Assembly: GCF_023702635.1 (NCBI RefSeq)
Contig: NZ_CP098455.1
Location: 2,542,001-2,606,000 of the forward strand
DNA: 64,000 nt
Direction: 5' to 3'
From: Spongiibacter taiwanensis
Lineage (GTDB): Bacteria; Pseudomonadota; Gammaproteobacteria; Pseudomonadales; Spongiibacteraceae
Shown here one piece after another: positions 49,841-59,711 of this stretch. Both the position numbers and the translations under genes were made by a program. Position 1 is the first letter of the stretch, and every line of letters starts with the position of its first letter. The notes below the pieces were generated by a model that did no database searches, was not told where the DNA came from, and saw nothing but the letters and a program-made list of their open reading frames with translations.

Positions 49841-51366
49841 GCGCTCCGGCAAAGGGCGCCGGGGTTGGCGGCCTGGTGATTTTTGGTACTCTCAGTGCCA
49901 CCTTGATGCAAACCCTCGACACCACCATTGCCAACGTGGCGCTGCCCCATATGCAGGGCAGCCTTTCTGCCTCCCAAGAACAGGTCGCCTGGGTCCTGAC
50001 TTCCTATATTGTGGCCTCGGCGATTGCCACTACCCCTACCGGGTATTTGGCCAACCGTTTTGGCGTGCGCCAGGTTTTTCTGTGGGCGGTAGCTGGTTTT
50101 ACGGTGGCGTCGATGTTGTGCGGCTTGGCGACGGACCTCACCCAGATTGTTGTGTTTCGGATTCTGCAGGGTATCTTTGGCGCGGCTTTGGTGCCTCTCT
50201 CCCAGACCACGCTGCTCGACCACAGCCCTCCGGGGCAGTATGGGCGGGCGATGGCGGCCTGGGGTGTCGGTGTCATGATCGGGCCGATTCTGGGGCCAGC
50301 CCTGGGCGGCTGGCTAACAGAGAACTACAGCTGGCGCTGGGTGTTTTTTATCAATCTGCCTGTTGGGGTGGTGACCTACTTTGCGTTGAGCGCCGCGCTG
50401 CCAAAAGCGGCTCCTAAAAAAATGGCGCCCATGGATTTTACCGGATTCGCCTTTTTATCTCTGGCGATTGCCGCCATGCAGTTAATGCTCGACAGAGGTC
50501 AGACGCTGGACTGGTTTAGCTCGCCGGAGATCATGCTTGAGTGCGCGATAGCGGTCGCCGCATTTTATCTGTTTGTCAGCCACAGCTTGACCACGCCGTC
50601 GCCGTTTATCTCGCCAGCCTTGTTTCGGGACCGCAACATGCTCGGTGGGTTGGTGTTGATTACCGTGATGGGGGTGGTGCTGTTTTCGACTTTTGCATTG
50701 TTGCCGCCCTTTCTGCAAAACCTGCAGGGCTACCCGGTGGTAACTGCGGGGCTGGTGTTGGCCCCTCGGGGCATAGGCACCATGCTGGCCATGCAAATTT
50801 CCGGGCGATTGCTGGAGCGGTGTGATGGTCGCCTGATCATTGGTGCGGGCCTGTTGCTACTGGCCTTGTCGCTTCACCAGATGTCCCGGTTCAGTATTGA
50901 CGTGCCAGCGTCCGCGATTATTTCGTCAGGATTTATTCAGGGTTTGGGCTTGGGTTGCATCTTTGTACCACTGTCAGCCATTGCCTTTTCGACGTTGCGG
51001 CCCGAACTGCGGGGAGAGGGCACGGCGCTGTACAGCCTGTTGCGCAATGTGGGTAGTAGCGTGGGTATTGCGCTGGCATTTGCCTATCAGGACTACGGGA
51101 CCAAGATGGCCCATTCAGTGCTGGTGGAAAATATTAATCCATTCAATCCAGCCCTGCTGGGTGTGGTTAATAGCCATGTCGGTGTGCTTGGCGCGGCCTC
51201 GGTATTTAACCTGGAAGTGGAAATTCAACGGCAATCAGCGGTGATCGGTATGTTAGGTGTGTTTCATTACATGACCTACGGCGTGTTGCTGGCGCTGCCG
51301 TTTTTGCTGCTGTTCAAGCGCGCTGAGAAGTCGCGTCTTGCCGGGCCCCTTGGGGCCGCGGAGTAA
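49837..51366 (+). CDS. emrB: EmrB/QacA-type MFS drug efflux pump (DHA2, 14 TM)
   Basis: The 509-residue product has 14 hydrophobic segments and DHA2 motifs: LDTTIANVALPHMQG, TGYLANRFGVRQVF and RILQGIFGAALVPLSQ, then GPILGPALGGWLTENYSWRW (motif C). It should pump hydrophobic compounds through EmrA using the proton gradient. The start overlaps emrA by four bases (ATGA). No TolC-type gene is adjacent. Confidence 0.92.
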   Translation: MSAPAKGAGVGGLVIFGTLSATLMQTLDTTIANVALPHMQGSLSASQEQVAWVLTSYIVASAIATTPTGYLANRFGVRQVFLWAVAGFTVASMLCGLATDLTQIVVFRILQGIFGAALVPLSQTTLLDHSPPGQYGRAMAAWGVGVMIGPILGPALGGWLTENYSWRWVFFINLPVGVVTYFALSAALPKAAPKKMAPMDFTGFAFLSLAIAAMQLMLDRGQTLDWFSSPEIMLECAIAVAAFYLFVSHSLTTPSPFISPALFRDRNMLGGLVLITVMGVVLFSTFALLPPFLQNLQGYPVVTAGLVLAPRGIGTMLAMQISGRLLERCDGRLIIGAGLLLLALSLHQMSRFSIDVPASAIISSGFIQGLGLGCIFVPLSAIAFSTLRPELRGEGTALYSLLRNVGSSVGIALAFAYQDYGTKMAHSVLVENINPFNPALLGVVNSHVGVLGAASVFNLEVEIQRQSAVIGMLGVFHYMTYGVLLALPFLLLFKRAEKSRLAGPLGAAE

Positions 51367-51411
51367 CACGTGAGCGAGGCCGTGGTGTGGACCTCGCTCC
51401 TGAGCATGATG

Positions 51412-51663
51412 TTAGCGCCCGGGGAGGGTGATATTGAGCTCCAGCACTGAGCAGTTGCCGTTGTTATCAAGGGCAACTTCGACCTGGTCCTGTTCGACCT
51501 CCACATACTTGCGAATCACCTCGAGCAGCTCCTGCTGCAGGCGCGGCAGATAGTCGGGTTGATTGCGCTGCGAACGCTCGTGGGCCACGATAATCTGCAG
51601 GCGCTCTTTGGCAATCGCGGCGCTGTCGGGTTTTTTGCTTTTGAAAAAATCCAGAATACTCAT
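51412..51663 (-). CDS. minE: Cell division topological specificity factor MinE
   Basis: The 83-residue product begins [20 protein letters not shown], then [14 protein letters not shown], the MinD-binding helix region, and a C-terminal dimerisation domain. Length and motifs match MinE. It overlaps minD by four bases. Confidence 0.96.
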   Translation of the reverse strand: MSILDFFKSKKPDSAAIAKERLQIIVAHERSQRNQPDYLPRLQQELLEVIRKYVEVEQDQVEVALDNNGNCSVLELNITLPGR

Positions 51664-52490
51664 GCGTTGGCGCTCCTCCCGAACAGGCGCTGAAACACCC
51701 CTTTTTGCTCGACGGTTAAAAAGCGCAGTGGGCGGTCCTCTCCCAACAGGCGGGCAACCGCGTCGGCGTAGGCTTTACCGGCATTGCTCTCGGTGTCGTG
51801 GATCACCGGCACCCCCTGGTTGGAGGATTTCAGTACGGATTCCGATTCGGGGATCACACCCAGCAGCTCGGTGGCGAGGATGTCCTGCACGTCGCTGACC
51901 GACAGCATTTCGCCCTTCTCTACCCGGCCGGGGTTGTAGCGGGTTAGCAGCAGGCGCTCTTCAACCCGCTCGCCGTTCTCGGCCTTCTTGGATTTGCTTT
52001 GCAATATGCCGAGAATGCGGTCGGAGTCTCGCACCGAAGACACTTCCGGGTTGGCCACCACAATGGCCAGGTCGGCAAAGTACATGGCCATAAAGGCGCC
52101 GTGCTCAATGCCCGCGGGGGAGTCGCAAATAATGTATTCAAAACCCTCGGCGGCCAGTTCATTGAGAATGCGCTCGACGCCGTCAACGGTGAGGGCGTCT
52201 TTATCCCGGGTCTGGGAGGCGGGCAAAATGAACAGGTCCGGTACCCGCTTGTCTTTGATCAGCGCCTGGCGCAGGTTGGCTTCGCCATTGATCACATTGA
52301 CAAAGTCGTACACCACCCGGCGCTCGCAGTTCATCACAATGTCGAGATTGCGCAGGCCAATATCAAAGTCGATGACCACGGTTTTGTGTCCGGCCAGGGC
52401 CAGGCCGCTACTAATGGCAGCGCTGGTAGTGGTTTTGCCCACGCCGCCTTTTCCTGAAGTGACTACGATGATTTTTGCCAAGGTGTTCAT
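51660..52490 (-). CDS. minD: Septum site-determining ATPase MinD
   Basis: The 276-residue product has the deviant Walker A KGGVGKTT (14-21), [24 protein letters not shown] and a C-terminal amphipathic membrane-targeting helix (GVFQRLFG). It recruits MinC and is released from the membrane by MinE. It lies 57 bases after minC in the usual minCDE order. Confidence 0.97.
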   Translation of the reverse strand: MNTLAKIIVVTSGKGGVGKTTTSAAISSGLALAGHKTVVIDFDIGLRNLDIVMNCERRVVYDFVNVINGEANLRQALIKDKRVPDLFILPASQTRDKDALTVDGVERILNELAAEGFEYIICDSPAGIEHGAFMAMYFADLAIVVANPEVSSVRDSDRILGILQSKSKKAENGERVEERLLLTRYNPGRVEKGEMLSVSDVQDILATELLGVIPESESVLKSSNQGVPVIHDTESNAGKAYADAVARLLGEDRPLRFLTVEQKGVFQRLFGRSANA

Positions 52491-52547
52491 CCTTTTTGGT
52501 ATAGGTTGAAAGAGGTGTGGCCGAGCCCGTGAGCGCGGAAATCAGGC

Positions 52548-53306
52548 TTACAGCTCGCTGATCTCCAGGGTCTGGTCACTCAAGCAAATTTGTACCGATT
52601 TTTTCCACAGTGCGCCGCGCAGGTCTTCATCCAACTTAAAATCGCCAGCAATGGATACCAGCTCGGCTTCCAGGCTGTGGCAGAAGATTCTCGCCTCGCG
52701 ATTGCCTTTGACGCCGGCCAGTGCCCGGCCGCGCAGTGGGCCGTAGACATGAATATTGCCGTCGGCCAGGATTTCGGCGCCGGCCGATACCGGCGCTACC
52801 ACGATCAAATCCCCGCCGGCGGCATAGACCTGCTGGCCGGAGCGAATCGGAGAGGTCACTAGGCGGTTTTGGGCGCTGGGTTCGTGCTGGGGCTGGGCAA
52901 CGTCGTCGGCTGTCTGTGTTTGCGCGGCGGGCTCGTCAGTGGCGCTGTCGTCTGGTGTCGATTTTTTGCGGCTGCTGGTGAGCATGGGCATGCCGGCCAC
53001 CAGCGCGCGGGCGGCGAGGTCTGCGCCGCTGCCGCGAATGGCAATGGGCAGCAGGCCATAATCCATGCAGGTCTGGCGAATTTCCTTCAGCGGCAGCATG
53101 GTGGGGTCGCCGTCAAAAACATCAAAACTCAATACCACCGGTGTTTGCCGAAAAAACGCCGGCGCTTCGGCCACCTTGTTGGCCAGGTCTTGCTGAAATT
53201 GATCTGCCTGGTAGTGGTTGATATCGAGTTGGGTCAGGGGGTAGAGGCCGCCCTTCAGGCGGAAGCTGGCGGGTGCAGCGATGTCGATGGTTTGACTAGA
53301 GGTCAT
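52548..53306 (-). CDS. minC: Septum site-determining protein MinC
   Basis: The 252-residue product has an N-terminal FtsZ-inhibiting domain (FRLKGGLYPLTQLDI...PVVLSFDVFDG). A Pro/Gln-rich linker of about 40 residues leads to the C-terminal beta-helix domain (SGQQVYAAGGDLIVVAPVSA, HVYGPLRGRALAGVKGN) that binds MinD. It is first in minCDE. Confidence 0.95.
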   Translation of the reverse strand: MTSSQTIDIAAPASFRLKGGLYPLTQLDINHYQADQFQQDLANKVAEAPAFFRQTPVVLSFDVFDGDPTMLPLKEIRQTCMDYGLLPIAIRGSGADLAARALVAGMPMLTSSRKKSTPDDSATDEPAAQTQTADDVAQPQHEPSAQNRLVTSPIRSGQQVYAAGGDLIVVAPVSAGAEILADGNIHVYGPLRGRALAGVKGNREARIFCHSLEAELVSIAGDFKLDEDLRGALWKKSVQICLSDQTLEISEL

Positions 53307-53478
53307 GAGCCTTTCACAGTTGCGGGGCGGTTTTACAGCGCGTCGTTATAGCCCTTTGGCGCGGTGCTGGCAAGGGCAACTTATAGTCTGGGCCCTTTGA
53401 CTTGTGAATGCACCCTGGGTTCGGCAATTCCCGTGATTTTAAGACACTTTTTTTACGCTTTTTGCGGCAGTTCCTGTT

Positions 53479-53733
53479 TCATCCCTGCGGTAAGCGCAGG
53501 CGACGCTGAACCCGAGCAAAGCGGATGCTGCCGATCCCGGCGGTGGTAAAACCGATAATTACCAGGGCAATGGCACTGGCCACCAAAGCGGGGTGGTCGA
53601 GGTAGAAATGAAGAATGGCGGCCCCGGCAGCGACGAAGGCCAGGGCGGTGCGCAGGTAGGCCAGCAATGTGCGCTCGTTGGCCAGGGCGGTTCGCTCGAC
53701 CGCCAATTGATCTCGCAGCTGGGTGTCATCCAT
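53479..53733 (-). CDS. DUF202 (YidH-like) membrane protein
   Basis: The 84-residue product has LAVERTALANERTLLAYLRT, the DUF202 signature, followed by two transmembrane helices and a short C-terminus. The family is small, inner-membrane and uncharacterised. It follows the photolyase gene by ten bases on the same strand. Confidence 0.88.
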   Translation of the reverse strand: MDDTQLRDQLAVERTALANERTLLAYLRTALAFVAAGAAILHFYLDHPALVASAIALVIIGFTTAGIGSIRFARVQRRLRLPQG

Positions 53734-53743
53734 GTGCTGATCC

Positions 53744-55300
53744 TCACAGGCTATTGATATTGTCCAGGCACCACTGCCCGCGAGCGAGGATGGCCTGCTG
53801 TTTGTCCTCGGCCATTTTATCCCAACTGCGGTAAATCATCCCCAAACGGGGATTGCGATTGAAAGTCTGCCGATGGCGGTCCATGAAATGCCAGTAGAGG
53901 CTGTTGAGAGGGCAGCTGTTTTCGCCGGTTTTGGCACTGACCTTATACTGGCACTGACCACAGTAATTGCTCATCTTCTGCATGTAATTGCCGCCGGCAG
54001 CATAGGCCTTGGTGCCCACCAGGCCGCCGTCGGCGTATTGGCTCATACCGCGGGTATTGGGCATCTCCACCCACTCCAGGGCGTCCACATAAATGCCCAG
54101 ATACCATTGGTCTACTTCATCGGGGTCGACGCCAGCGAGCAGGCAGAAGTTGCCGGTTACCATCAACCGTTGAATGTGGTGGGCGTAGGCGTAGTTGAGA
54201 GATTGCCCGATCGCCTGGCGAAGGCATTGCATCCCGGTTTCGCCTGTCCAGAAATACGCTGGCAGTGCGCGCTCAGCAGACAGCGCATTGCGCTGGGCGT
54301 AGTCGGGCATATTGGCCCAATACACCCCGCGAACAAACTCCCGCCAGCCGAGGATTTGACGGACAAAGCCTTCAATTTGGGCCAGGTCGATCTGGCCCTC
54401 GCTGCGCTCAAAGGCGGCCAGGGCAGCGTCAATGACTTGCATGGGGTGCAGCATTTTCACATTGATGGCGAAGGAGAGGCGGGAGTGGTAAAGGCTCCAG
54501 CTGGTGTCGTCGCCAGTTGTCGCGCCGATCATGGCATCCTGATAACGGCCGAAATTTGGCAGTAAATGCGTACAAAAGAACTCGAGCAAGGATTGCGCTT
54601 GTTTGCGCGTGACCGGCCATAACAGGCTTTTGGTGGCGCGACCAAAGTGATCGACACCGTGCCGCTGCAGGCGCTCGATAATGGCACCGACCGGGTTGGC
54701 AAAGGTGAGCGGTGCGGGGACATCTGCTAACTGGGCGCCGCTCAGCTTGTTGCGATTGTCCTGATCGAAATTCCAGCGCCCCCCGCGGGGCTGGTCACCG
54801 TCCATTAAAATCAGAAAGCGTTTGCGCATGCGACGGTAGAAGTGCTCCATCATGCGCAATTTGCCGGGGGTAAATTCCTGGTCGATGTCCTCGAAGGGCA
54901 GCAAGAAATGCTCGGTGTCGTATTCCAGGCGCCGACAGCCCTTGGGTAGCCGAAATTCCCTTAGCTGCTGCAGCAGGCGATATTCGTCAGGGCGCTGGTA
55001 TTCAAATTGCTGGCAACCATGCTGTTTGCATAAAGCATTAATCAGCGCCGGCAAGTCTGCAAAGTCGGCGGTGTCGTCCAAGGTCAGATGGTGCACCCGA
55101 TGCCCGGCCTTATCGAGGGCAGTCGCAAACGCTTCCATGCTAGCGAAAAAGGCGCAGATTTTTTGCACGTGATGGTGGGTGTAGTCGGTTTCCTGACGCA
55201 GCTCGGCGATCAGGTAAATCACGCTGTCATCGGTTTGGCGGAACCAGCTGTGCCGGGCATTGAGCTGATCGCCCAGGATCAGGCGAAGGGTGGTTGCCAC
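53744..55300 (-). CDS. FeS-type bacterial photolyase/cryptochrome (DPRP family)
   Basis: The 518-residue product starts LRLILGDQLNARHSWF, typical of the deoxyribodipyrimidine photolyase-related (DPRP, FeS-BCP) family. The C-terminal part has NYCGQCQYKV and ENSCPLN plus an upstream Cys in GMQCLRQAIG, the four cysteines expected to hold a 4Fe-4S cluster. WYLGIYVDALEWVEMPNTRGMSQYADGG and GMIYRSWDKM are also characteristic. Characterised members repair (6-4) photoproducts. It lies five bases after the DASH-type cryptochrome gene on the same strand. Confidence 0.92.
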   Translation of the reverse strand: MATTLRLILGDQLNARHSWFRQTDDSVIYLIAELRQETDYTHHHVQKICAFFASMEAFATALDKAGHRVHHLTLDDTADFADLPALINALCKQHGCQQFEYQRPDEYRLLQQLREFRLPKGCRRLEYDTEHFLLPFEDIDQEFTPGKLRMMEHFYRRMRKRFLILMDGDQPRGGRWNFDQDNRNKLSGAQLADVPAPLTFANPVGAIIERLQRHGVDHFGRATKSLLWPVTRKQAQSLLEFFCTHLLPNFGRYQDAMIGATTGDDTSWSLYHSRLSFAINVKMLHPMQVIDAALAAFERSEGQIDLAQIEGFVRQILGWREFVRGVYWANMPDYAQRNALSAERALPAYFWTGETGMQCLRQAIGQSLNYAYAHHIQRLMVTGNFCLLAGVDPDEVDQWYLGIYVDALEWVEMPNTRGMSQYADGGLVGTKAYAAGGNYMQKMSNYCGQCQYKVSAKTGENSCPLNSLYWHFMDRHRQTFNRNPRLGMIYRSWDKMAEDKQQAILARGQWCLDNINSL

Positions 55301-55305
55301 TGTTG

Positions 55306-56670
55306 TCAGCCCCCTTCGCTCGGCCAGCCGACCATGTCCTGGCTGTCCATATGTGCTACTGATGCCTCACCCCGCCAACGACGAACAAAGTCACCATTGG
55401 GATCATACTGGCGGGCTTGCTTGTCGAGATCGAAGCGGCGGTGGCCGCGGGGGTCTGCTCCGACCCCAGCCAGGTACTGCCAGTTGCCCCAGTTGCTGGC
55501 CATGTCGTAGTCGATCAGGTGTTGCTCGAAATAGGCCGCGCCGTAGCGCCAGTCCAACTGCAATTCATGCACAAAACAACTGGCGACGAGTTGCCGCCCT
55601 CGGTTGCTCATAAAACCGGTTTCACGCAGCTGGTGCATGCAAGCGTTCACAATGGGCCAGGGAGTGGTGCCCTCGCACCAGGCGCGGAAGCGGTCGGGGT
55701 AGAAACTGGTCAGTGGGCGTTTGCCCCTGAGCCCTTGAAAGCGGAACAGCTTGGCGCCGTGCTGGTGGGCATGCCACTGGAAAAACTCGCGCCAGAGCAG
55801 CTCAAAGTAAATCCAGTAGCTGGAATCGCTGGCGCCTTCCCTGGATTCATATTCGCGCAGGCGCATCACAATTTGTCGTGGCGAGACGCAGCCCAGAGCC
55901 AGCCAGGGCGAAAACTTGGTTGAGTGATGCCACTGGTCCAGGTCATTGCGCAGGGCTTTGTACTTGCCCGGCCATGCACTGTGAAAATAGTGGTGCAGGT
56001 GTTGGAGGCCGGCCTGTTCGCCTCCAATAAAGCGTTCTGCCTCTGAATCGTCGGGCAGCGCAGGCGGGCTGGGCAGCGCGAGTTGCAGGGTGGATTTCAG
56101 GTTCGTCAGAGCCAGTGCTGACGGCAGGGGCGAGGGCGGCGGCGGTAAGGTCTGCGGTGCCGGCAGCGGTTGGGGGACCGTGAGATTCTCTACTGCCCGG
56201 CGGAACTGGCTGAATGTAGAGGGGAGCTCCTTCCAGGAAAACGGCAAGGTGTCGGTCGAGAACAGGGTGCGGCTGTCCGCTTCCTGGAAATGGCAGTGGG
56301 GGAATTGCTTTTGCAAGGCCTGCCATTGCGCTTGCTCGTACACCCCCGGGTGGCGGCTGCGAGCCACCTCGGACACCTCGAACTGTGAAATCAGCTGGCT
56401 TAATGCGGCGACCGGTTCACGTTGGCAGATCAACAGGTGTTGATCGAGCTCGGCGAGATTGCCATTGAGATCGCCCAGACTTTGCTGCAAAAAAGCCATG
56501 CGATGTGGCGAGGCCGGTGCGTGCCCCAGAATCTCTGGACGGCTTTGCAGCAGGGCAGGGTCGAGGCAGAAAACGCAGATCAGCTCATCCACGCGGCAAG
56601 CCAGTGCGCGCAGCGCGGTTTGGTCGTGTAGTCGTAGGTCGTTGCCGAACCAGAAAATTCCCCGGCGCAT
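55306..56670 (-). CDS. DASH-type cryptochrome
   Basis: The 454-residue product begins MRRGIFWFGNDLRLHDQTAL, the photolyase alpha/beta domain. It continues with LPFSWKELPSTFSQFRRAVE, a pattern seen at this position in cry-DASH proteins, and GGEQAGLQHLHHYF. The FAD domain has LALGCVSPRQIVMRL, YWIYFELLWREFFQW, TGFMSNRGRQLVASCFVHEL, DWRYGAAYFEQHLIDYD and NWGNWQYLAGVGADPRG. Cry-DASH repairs CPDs in single-stranded DNA. An in-frame TTG at 56688 is a less likely start. Confidence 0.92.
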   Translation of the reverse strand: MRRGIFWFGNDLRLHDQTALRALACRVDELICVFCLDPALLQSRPEILGHAPASPHRMAFLQQSLGDLNGNLAELDQHLLICQREPVAALSQLISQFEVSEVARSRHPGVYEQAQWQALQKQFPHCHFQEADSRTLFSTDTLPFSWKELPSTFSQFRRAVENLTVPQPLPAPQTLPPPPSPLPSALALTNLKSTLQLALPSPPALPDDSEAERFIGGEQAGLQHLHHYFHSAWPGKYKALRNDLDQWHHSTKFSPWLALGCVSPRQIVMRLREYESREGASDSSYWIYFELLWREFFQWHAHQHGAKLFRFQGLRGKRPLTSFYPDRFRAWCEGTTPWPIVNACMHQLRETGFMSNRGRQLVASCFVHELQLDWRYGAAYFEQHLIDYDMASNWGNWQYLAGVGADPRGHRRFDLDKQARQYDPNGDFVRRWRGEASVAHMDSQDMVGWPSEGG

Positions 56671-56811
56671 CGTGTGGTGGGCCCTCAATTAATCCATCCT
56701 GTAGTGAAATATAGGGTGACGGCGGGCGGATGGATTTTGCAAGGGCAACGGTTCGCGCAGATTTTGTGGGTTGGCCTGCTGCTGGGCTGGCTTTGTGTGG
56801 CTGGGTGTTGC

Positions 56812-57004
56812 TTCACCCATAGCATGGCCAAAAAATTCACCCATAAGCCGGCCAAATGAGCGGATTTCAGATTGCATTTCGGGCTATTTGTGGCGGCATT
56901 TGGCTCATAAGTTGGCCGCGTCACACCCATATAATGGCCGGAGAAGTCACAAAGCGGACATGATAAGTCTTCGCGAAGCTGGCATGGTTTCGTTAAAGCG
57001 GACA
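56812..57004. repeat. Left flank repeats: three TTCACCCAT...GGCC copies and two AAAGCGGACA copies
   Basis: TTCACCCATAGCATGGCCA (56812-56830), TTCACCCATAAGCCGGCCA (56836-56854) and a partial ACACCCATATAATGGCCG (56923-56940) are copies of one motif. AAAGCGGACA occurs at 56951-56960 and 56995-57004. Both motifs recur beyond the far end of the 57105-59594 gene group, the second in inverted form. The remainder of the gap from 56671 to 57104 holds no supported gene. Confidence 0.75.
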
Positions 57005-57104
57005 CTTTTATACCCACCCAATACACCGACCAAGCATTTCCTTAGGGGGCGCAAGGTAAGTGCCTAAAACTACTGCAATGCATCCCATAACTATAGACTT
57101 ACTG

Positions 57105-57461
57105 TCAAAGCCCTTTTGATTCCGACCAGTTTCGCAGGCTTTCCAGAATATCTAAGGCAGAACGACCGAAATCTGTGAGTTCATAAGTAACCGCAACGGG
57201 GCGATCATTGATTACTTTACGAAGAACCATGCCACGATCCTCTAATTCCTTTAAGCGCTGATCGATCATCTTCTTGCTAGCACCGCCGAGCATACGAGCC
57301 AAATCATTGAATCGGACGGGCTCATCCTTTAGGTGATAAATAATTGAGCCCGTCCATTTGCCGCCGATCAGTCGCATGCCGCGTTCAATGGAGCAGGGCT
57401 CGGTACAGGCATTAAACGTTTTTTTTCGCCCGGAACTGTCTGTTTCTACATAACTTTCCAT
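57105..57461 (-). CDS. HxlR-family transcriptional regulator
   Basis: The 118-residue product has the HxlR winged-helix pattern: CSIERGMRLIGGKWTGSIIYHL, ARMLGGASKKMIDQRLKELE, VTYELTDFGRSALDILESL. Cys19 and Cys23 near the N-terminus may sense redox or electrophiles, as in other HxlR/YodB proteins. It is divergent from the mdaB-like gene and probably its repressor. Confidence 0.9.
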   Translation of the reverse strand: MESYVETDSSGRKKTFNACTEPCSIERGMRLIGGKWTGSIIYHLKDEPVRFNDLARMLGGASKKMIDQRLKELEDRGMVLRKVINDRPVAVTYELTDFGRSALDILESLRNWSESKGL

Positions 57462-57488
57462 GACATTTCCTTTGCTCTTAACCAGGTT

Positions 57489-57523
57489 ACTAAAAGTATA
57501 CTAATTGATACTAGTAACTTAGT
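57489..57523. promoter_or_regulatory. Candidate HxlR operator
   Basis: An AT-rich site with direct repeats TACTA ten bases apart (57499-57503, 57509-57513) inside an imperfect ACTAA...TTAGT inverted frame, between the divergent regulator and quinone-reductase genes. Confidence 0.4.
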
Positions 57524-57581
57524 GTAAATAATATATCTCAACTTTGCAGCCAGTGATATGGCACAACCTTGAGGAGTTGAG

Positions 57582-58166
57582 ATGAGCAAGATCCTGATAA
57601 TCAATGCACACCATCAATACCCATTCGCCGAGGGACGGCTGAATGGCACCCTGACCCGGCTCGCTGCAGAACAGTTGGCTGGACAGGGCCACGAAACCCG
57701 GGTAGTGACGGTTGATGAAGGTTGGGACGTTGAAGCCGAAATCGAGAATCATCAGTGGGCCGATACGATTCTTTTGCAAACACCCGTCAACTGGATGTGC
57801 GTACCCTGGACGTTCAAGAAGTATATGGACGAGGTTTACACCGCCGGCATGGACGGACGGTTGTGTGAGGGTGACGGCCGGCATAGCAATGCACCGAAGA
57901 AGAACTACGGTGCCGGCGGTACATTGAGCGGCAAGCAATACATGCTGTCTCTAACTTTCAACGCTCCGGAAGAAGCCTTTAACGATCCGCAGGAGTACCT
58001 GTTTCAGGGTAAGTCCGTAGATGACTTGTTCTTCCCCATGCACATGAACTTCCGTTTTTTCGGCATGGACGCCCTCCCCACCTTTGCCTGTTGTGACGTC
58101 ATGAAGGCTGCGGATGCCGAGGGGGATTTCAAGCGCTTCGAGGCTCATCTGAAGGAGTATTTCTAA
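57582..58166 (+). CDS. MdaB-like NAD(P)H quinone reductase (flavodoxin fold)
   Basis: The 194-residue product begins [19 protein letters not shown] and contains [28 protein letters not shown] and [22 protein letters not shown], matching MdaB. Two-electron reduction of quinones protects against redox cycling. GAGGAG precedes the ATG. It shares one base with the downstream cupin gene. Confidence 0.92.
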   Translation: MSKILIINAHHQYPFAEGRLNGTLTRLAAEQLAGQGHETRVVTVDEGWDVEAEIENHQWADTILLQTPVNWMCVPWTFKKYMDEVYTAGMDGRLCEGDGRHSNAPKKNYGAGGTLSGKQYMLSLTFNAPEEAFNDPQEYLFQGKSVDDLFFPMHMNFRFFGMDALPTFACCDVMKAADAEGDFKRFEAHLKEYF

Positions 58167-58531
58167 TGAACGCAAAGTCTGTATTCACCTTACTGGGTGG
58201 TTTGACAATTTCATTGGCGGCTAGCGCAGAGGAGTATCCCTCTGCTCACGTGGCATCACCGGATCTTTATGAGATTCTCGAGGAAAACAACGAAGTACTG
58301 GTACAGAAGATGGTTCTCAAACCGGGAGAATCTGATGCCATGCATCGGCACCAGAACGAGACCGTCTACTTCCAGCAGGGCGGCAAGCTGACGATTCGCC
58401 TGCCGAATGGCGAGTCCATGGTCGCTGAAGTGCCGGATGGGCATGTGATGTGGCATGAAGCCTGGACTCACCAGGTGACCAATAGCGGCACTACGGATGT
58501 CATCGCCATCATTGTGGAAGACAAACCCTGA
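58166..58531 (+). CDS. Exported cupin-domain protein
   Basis: The 121-residue product has a signal peptide (VFTLLGGLTISLAASAEEY) and a small cupin: LKPGESDAMHRHQNETVYFQ with the HxH metal ligands, GGKLTIRLPNGES, and HEAWTHQVTNSG supplying the later His. The start overlaps the previous stop by one base (TAATG). Periplasmic location and a role beside quinone detoxification are inferred. Confidence 0.88.
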   Translation: MNAKSVFTLLGGLTISLAASAEEYPSAHVASPDLYEILEENNEVLVQKMVLKPGESDAMHRHQNETVYFQQGGKLTIRLPNGESMVAEVPDGHVMWHEAWTHQVTNSGTTDVIAIIVEDKP

Positions 58532-58603
58532 TTGTTTTTTTGCGAAGTAACCGATTTTTAACCACCACGATATTGACCGGCAATTAATTAACAGGGAGGC
58601 TGT

Positions 58604-59143
58604 ATGAACGTCTTTAAAATACAGGCAGGTGATTCCTTTCCTTCGATTGAAGTCCAGGATTCACAAGGCCAGATTCGAGACTTAAGCAAGCGAGAGAATA
58701 ATTCTGATTGGTTGATGTTGGTTGTCTACCGAGGCCGACACTGCCCGATGTGCACGCGCTATTTGAACAATCTTGAAGGCTATGTAAATGAGCTTGCTGA
58801 TATCGGGGTCAAGGTGGCTGCGGTATCAGGTGACTCTGCTGCGCAATTACAGGCGCATAAGGAGTCGTTGGACGTCTCATTTCCTCTCTATTACAGTTTG
58901 ACGGTTGCTCAAATGCAGCAGCTTGGTCTTTACATTTCCAACCCACGCTCCGAGAAAGAAACAGACCACCCATTTGCAGAGCCGGGTTTGTTCGTAGTGA
59001 ACGAAGAAGGGTTGATCCAAGTCGTTGATATATCAAATAACCCTTTCGTTAGGCCTGATCCCAAAGTGCTTACATCAGGATTAAAGTGGATTCGCGACCC
59101 CAGCAATAATTACCCGATTAGAGGTACTAGAGACTACGCATGA
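58604..59143 (+). CDS. Peroxiredoxin-like (AhpC/TSA) protein with CPMC motif
   Basis: The 179-residue product has a thioredoxin fold with Cys47 and Cys50 in RGRHCPMCTRYL, VKVAAVSGDS and EPGLFVVNEEGLIQVVDIS. This CPxC version belongs to the peroxiredoxin-like/redoxin group rather than classical AhpC. A cytosolic peroxide or quinone-stress role fits its neighbours. It lies 72 bases after the cupin gene. Confidence 0.88.
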   Translation: MNVFKIQAGDSFPSIEVQDSQGQIRDLSKRENNSDWLMLVVYRGRHCPMCTRYLNNLEGYVNELADIGVKVAAVSGDSAAQLQAHKESLDVSFPLYYSLTVAQMQQLGLYISNPRSEKETDHPFAEPGLFVVNEEGLIQVVDISNNPFVRPDPKVLTSGLKWIRDPSNNYPIRGTRDYA

Positions 59144-59195
59144 AGGCCGGTCTTTGAGGCAGGATGTTACGAGTCACCACAGATAGGAATCGAGC

Positions 59196-59594
59196 ATGAA
59201 TTCAAAACTGACGAAGGTCGCATATTTAAGTGGAGCAGCATATTTTGCGTGTATGGCTATGGCCCATTTTTTTGTAATAAAGGTGCCAGTGTTATTCGTG
59301 TACTACGACACCCCGTTTTACGCATATCAGGATAAGATCATCTCATTTGCTGTATGTGCATACGTTGCACTGTTTTATTCAGCATCCAAGCATCGTGATG
59401 TTGCGTTTACAGCGATAATTGTACTTGGGCTTACCGCATTAGGATTGAGTGCCGTTAATGTATCAGAAGCTTTGATTTCAGTTCTGGGCGCGGGCCAGTC
59501 GACATTACTTTACTGGTTGCAAACCGCTGCCATAGCTTTTTACCTGGCTGTGTTGGTTGTTTTGTACCTTAGGGACGGCAAAAACCCATCATAA
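59196..59594 (+). CDS. Four-TM membrane protein
   Basis: The 132-residue product has four hydrophobic helices: AAYFACMAMAHFFVIKVPVLF, IISFAVCAYVALFY, VAFTAIIVLGLTALGLSAV and YWLQTAAIAFYLAVLVVLYL. The size resembles DoxX-like proteins but no signature is clear. It is the last gene of the redox module and is more AT-rich than the P450 region. Confidence 0.75.
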   Translation: MNSKLTKVAYLSGAAYFACMAMAHFFVIKVPVLFVYYDTPFYAYQDKIISFAVCAYVALFYSASKHRDVAFTAIIVLGLTALGLSAVNVSEALISVLGAGQSTLLYWLQTAAIAFYLAVLVVLYLRDGKNPS

Positions 59595-59711
59595 GGGCAG
59601 GTTGCAGAATAGGAATGCCGTACCGAACCTGGCGGCGCTATGTGGGCAATTTTGGGAAACCAGCTCAATATCTTCAGTGACCGCTTTTGTCGCTGATGGA
59701 GCGCAGGTGAC

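Noticed and set aside
56685-57026. 113-codon minus-strand frame in the left repeat flank
   Set aside because: Runs across the repeats and has no recognisable product; likely chance.
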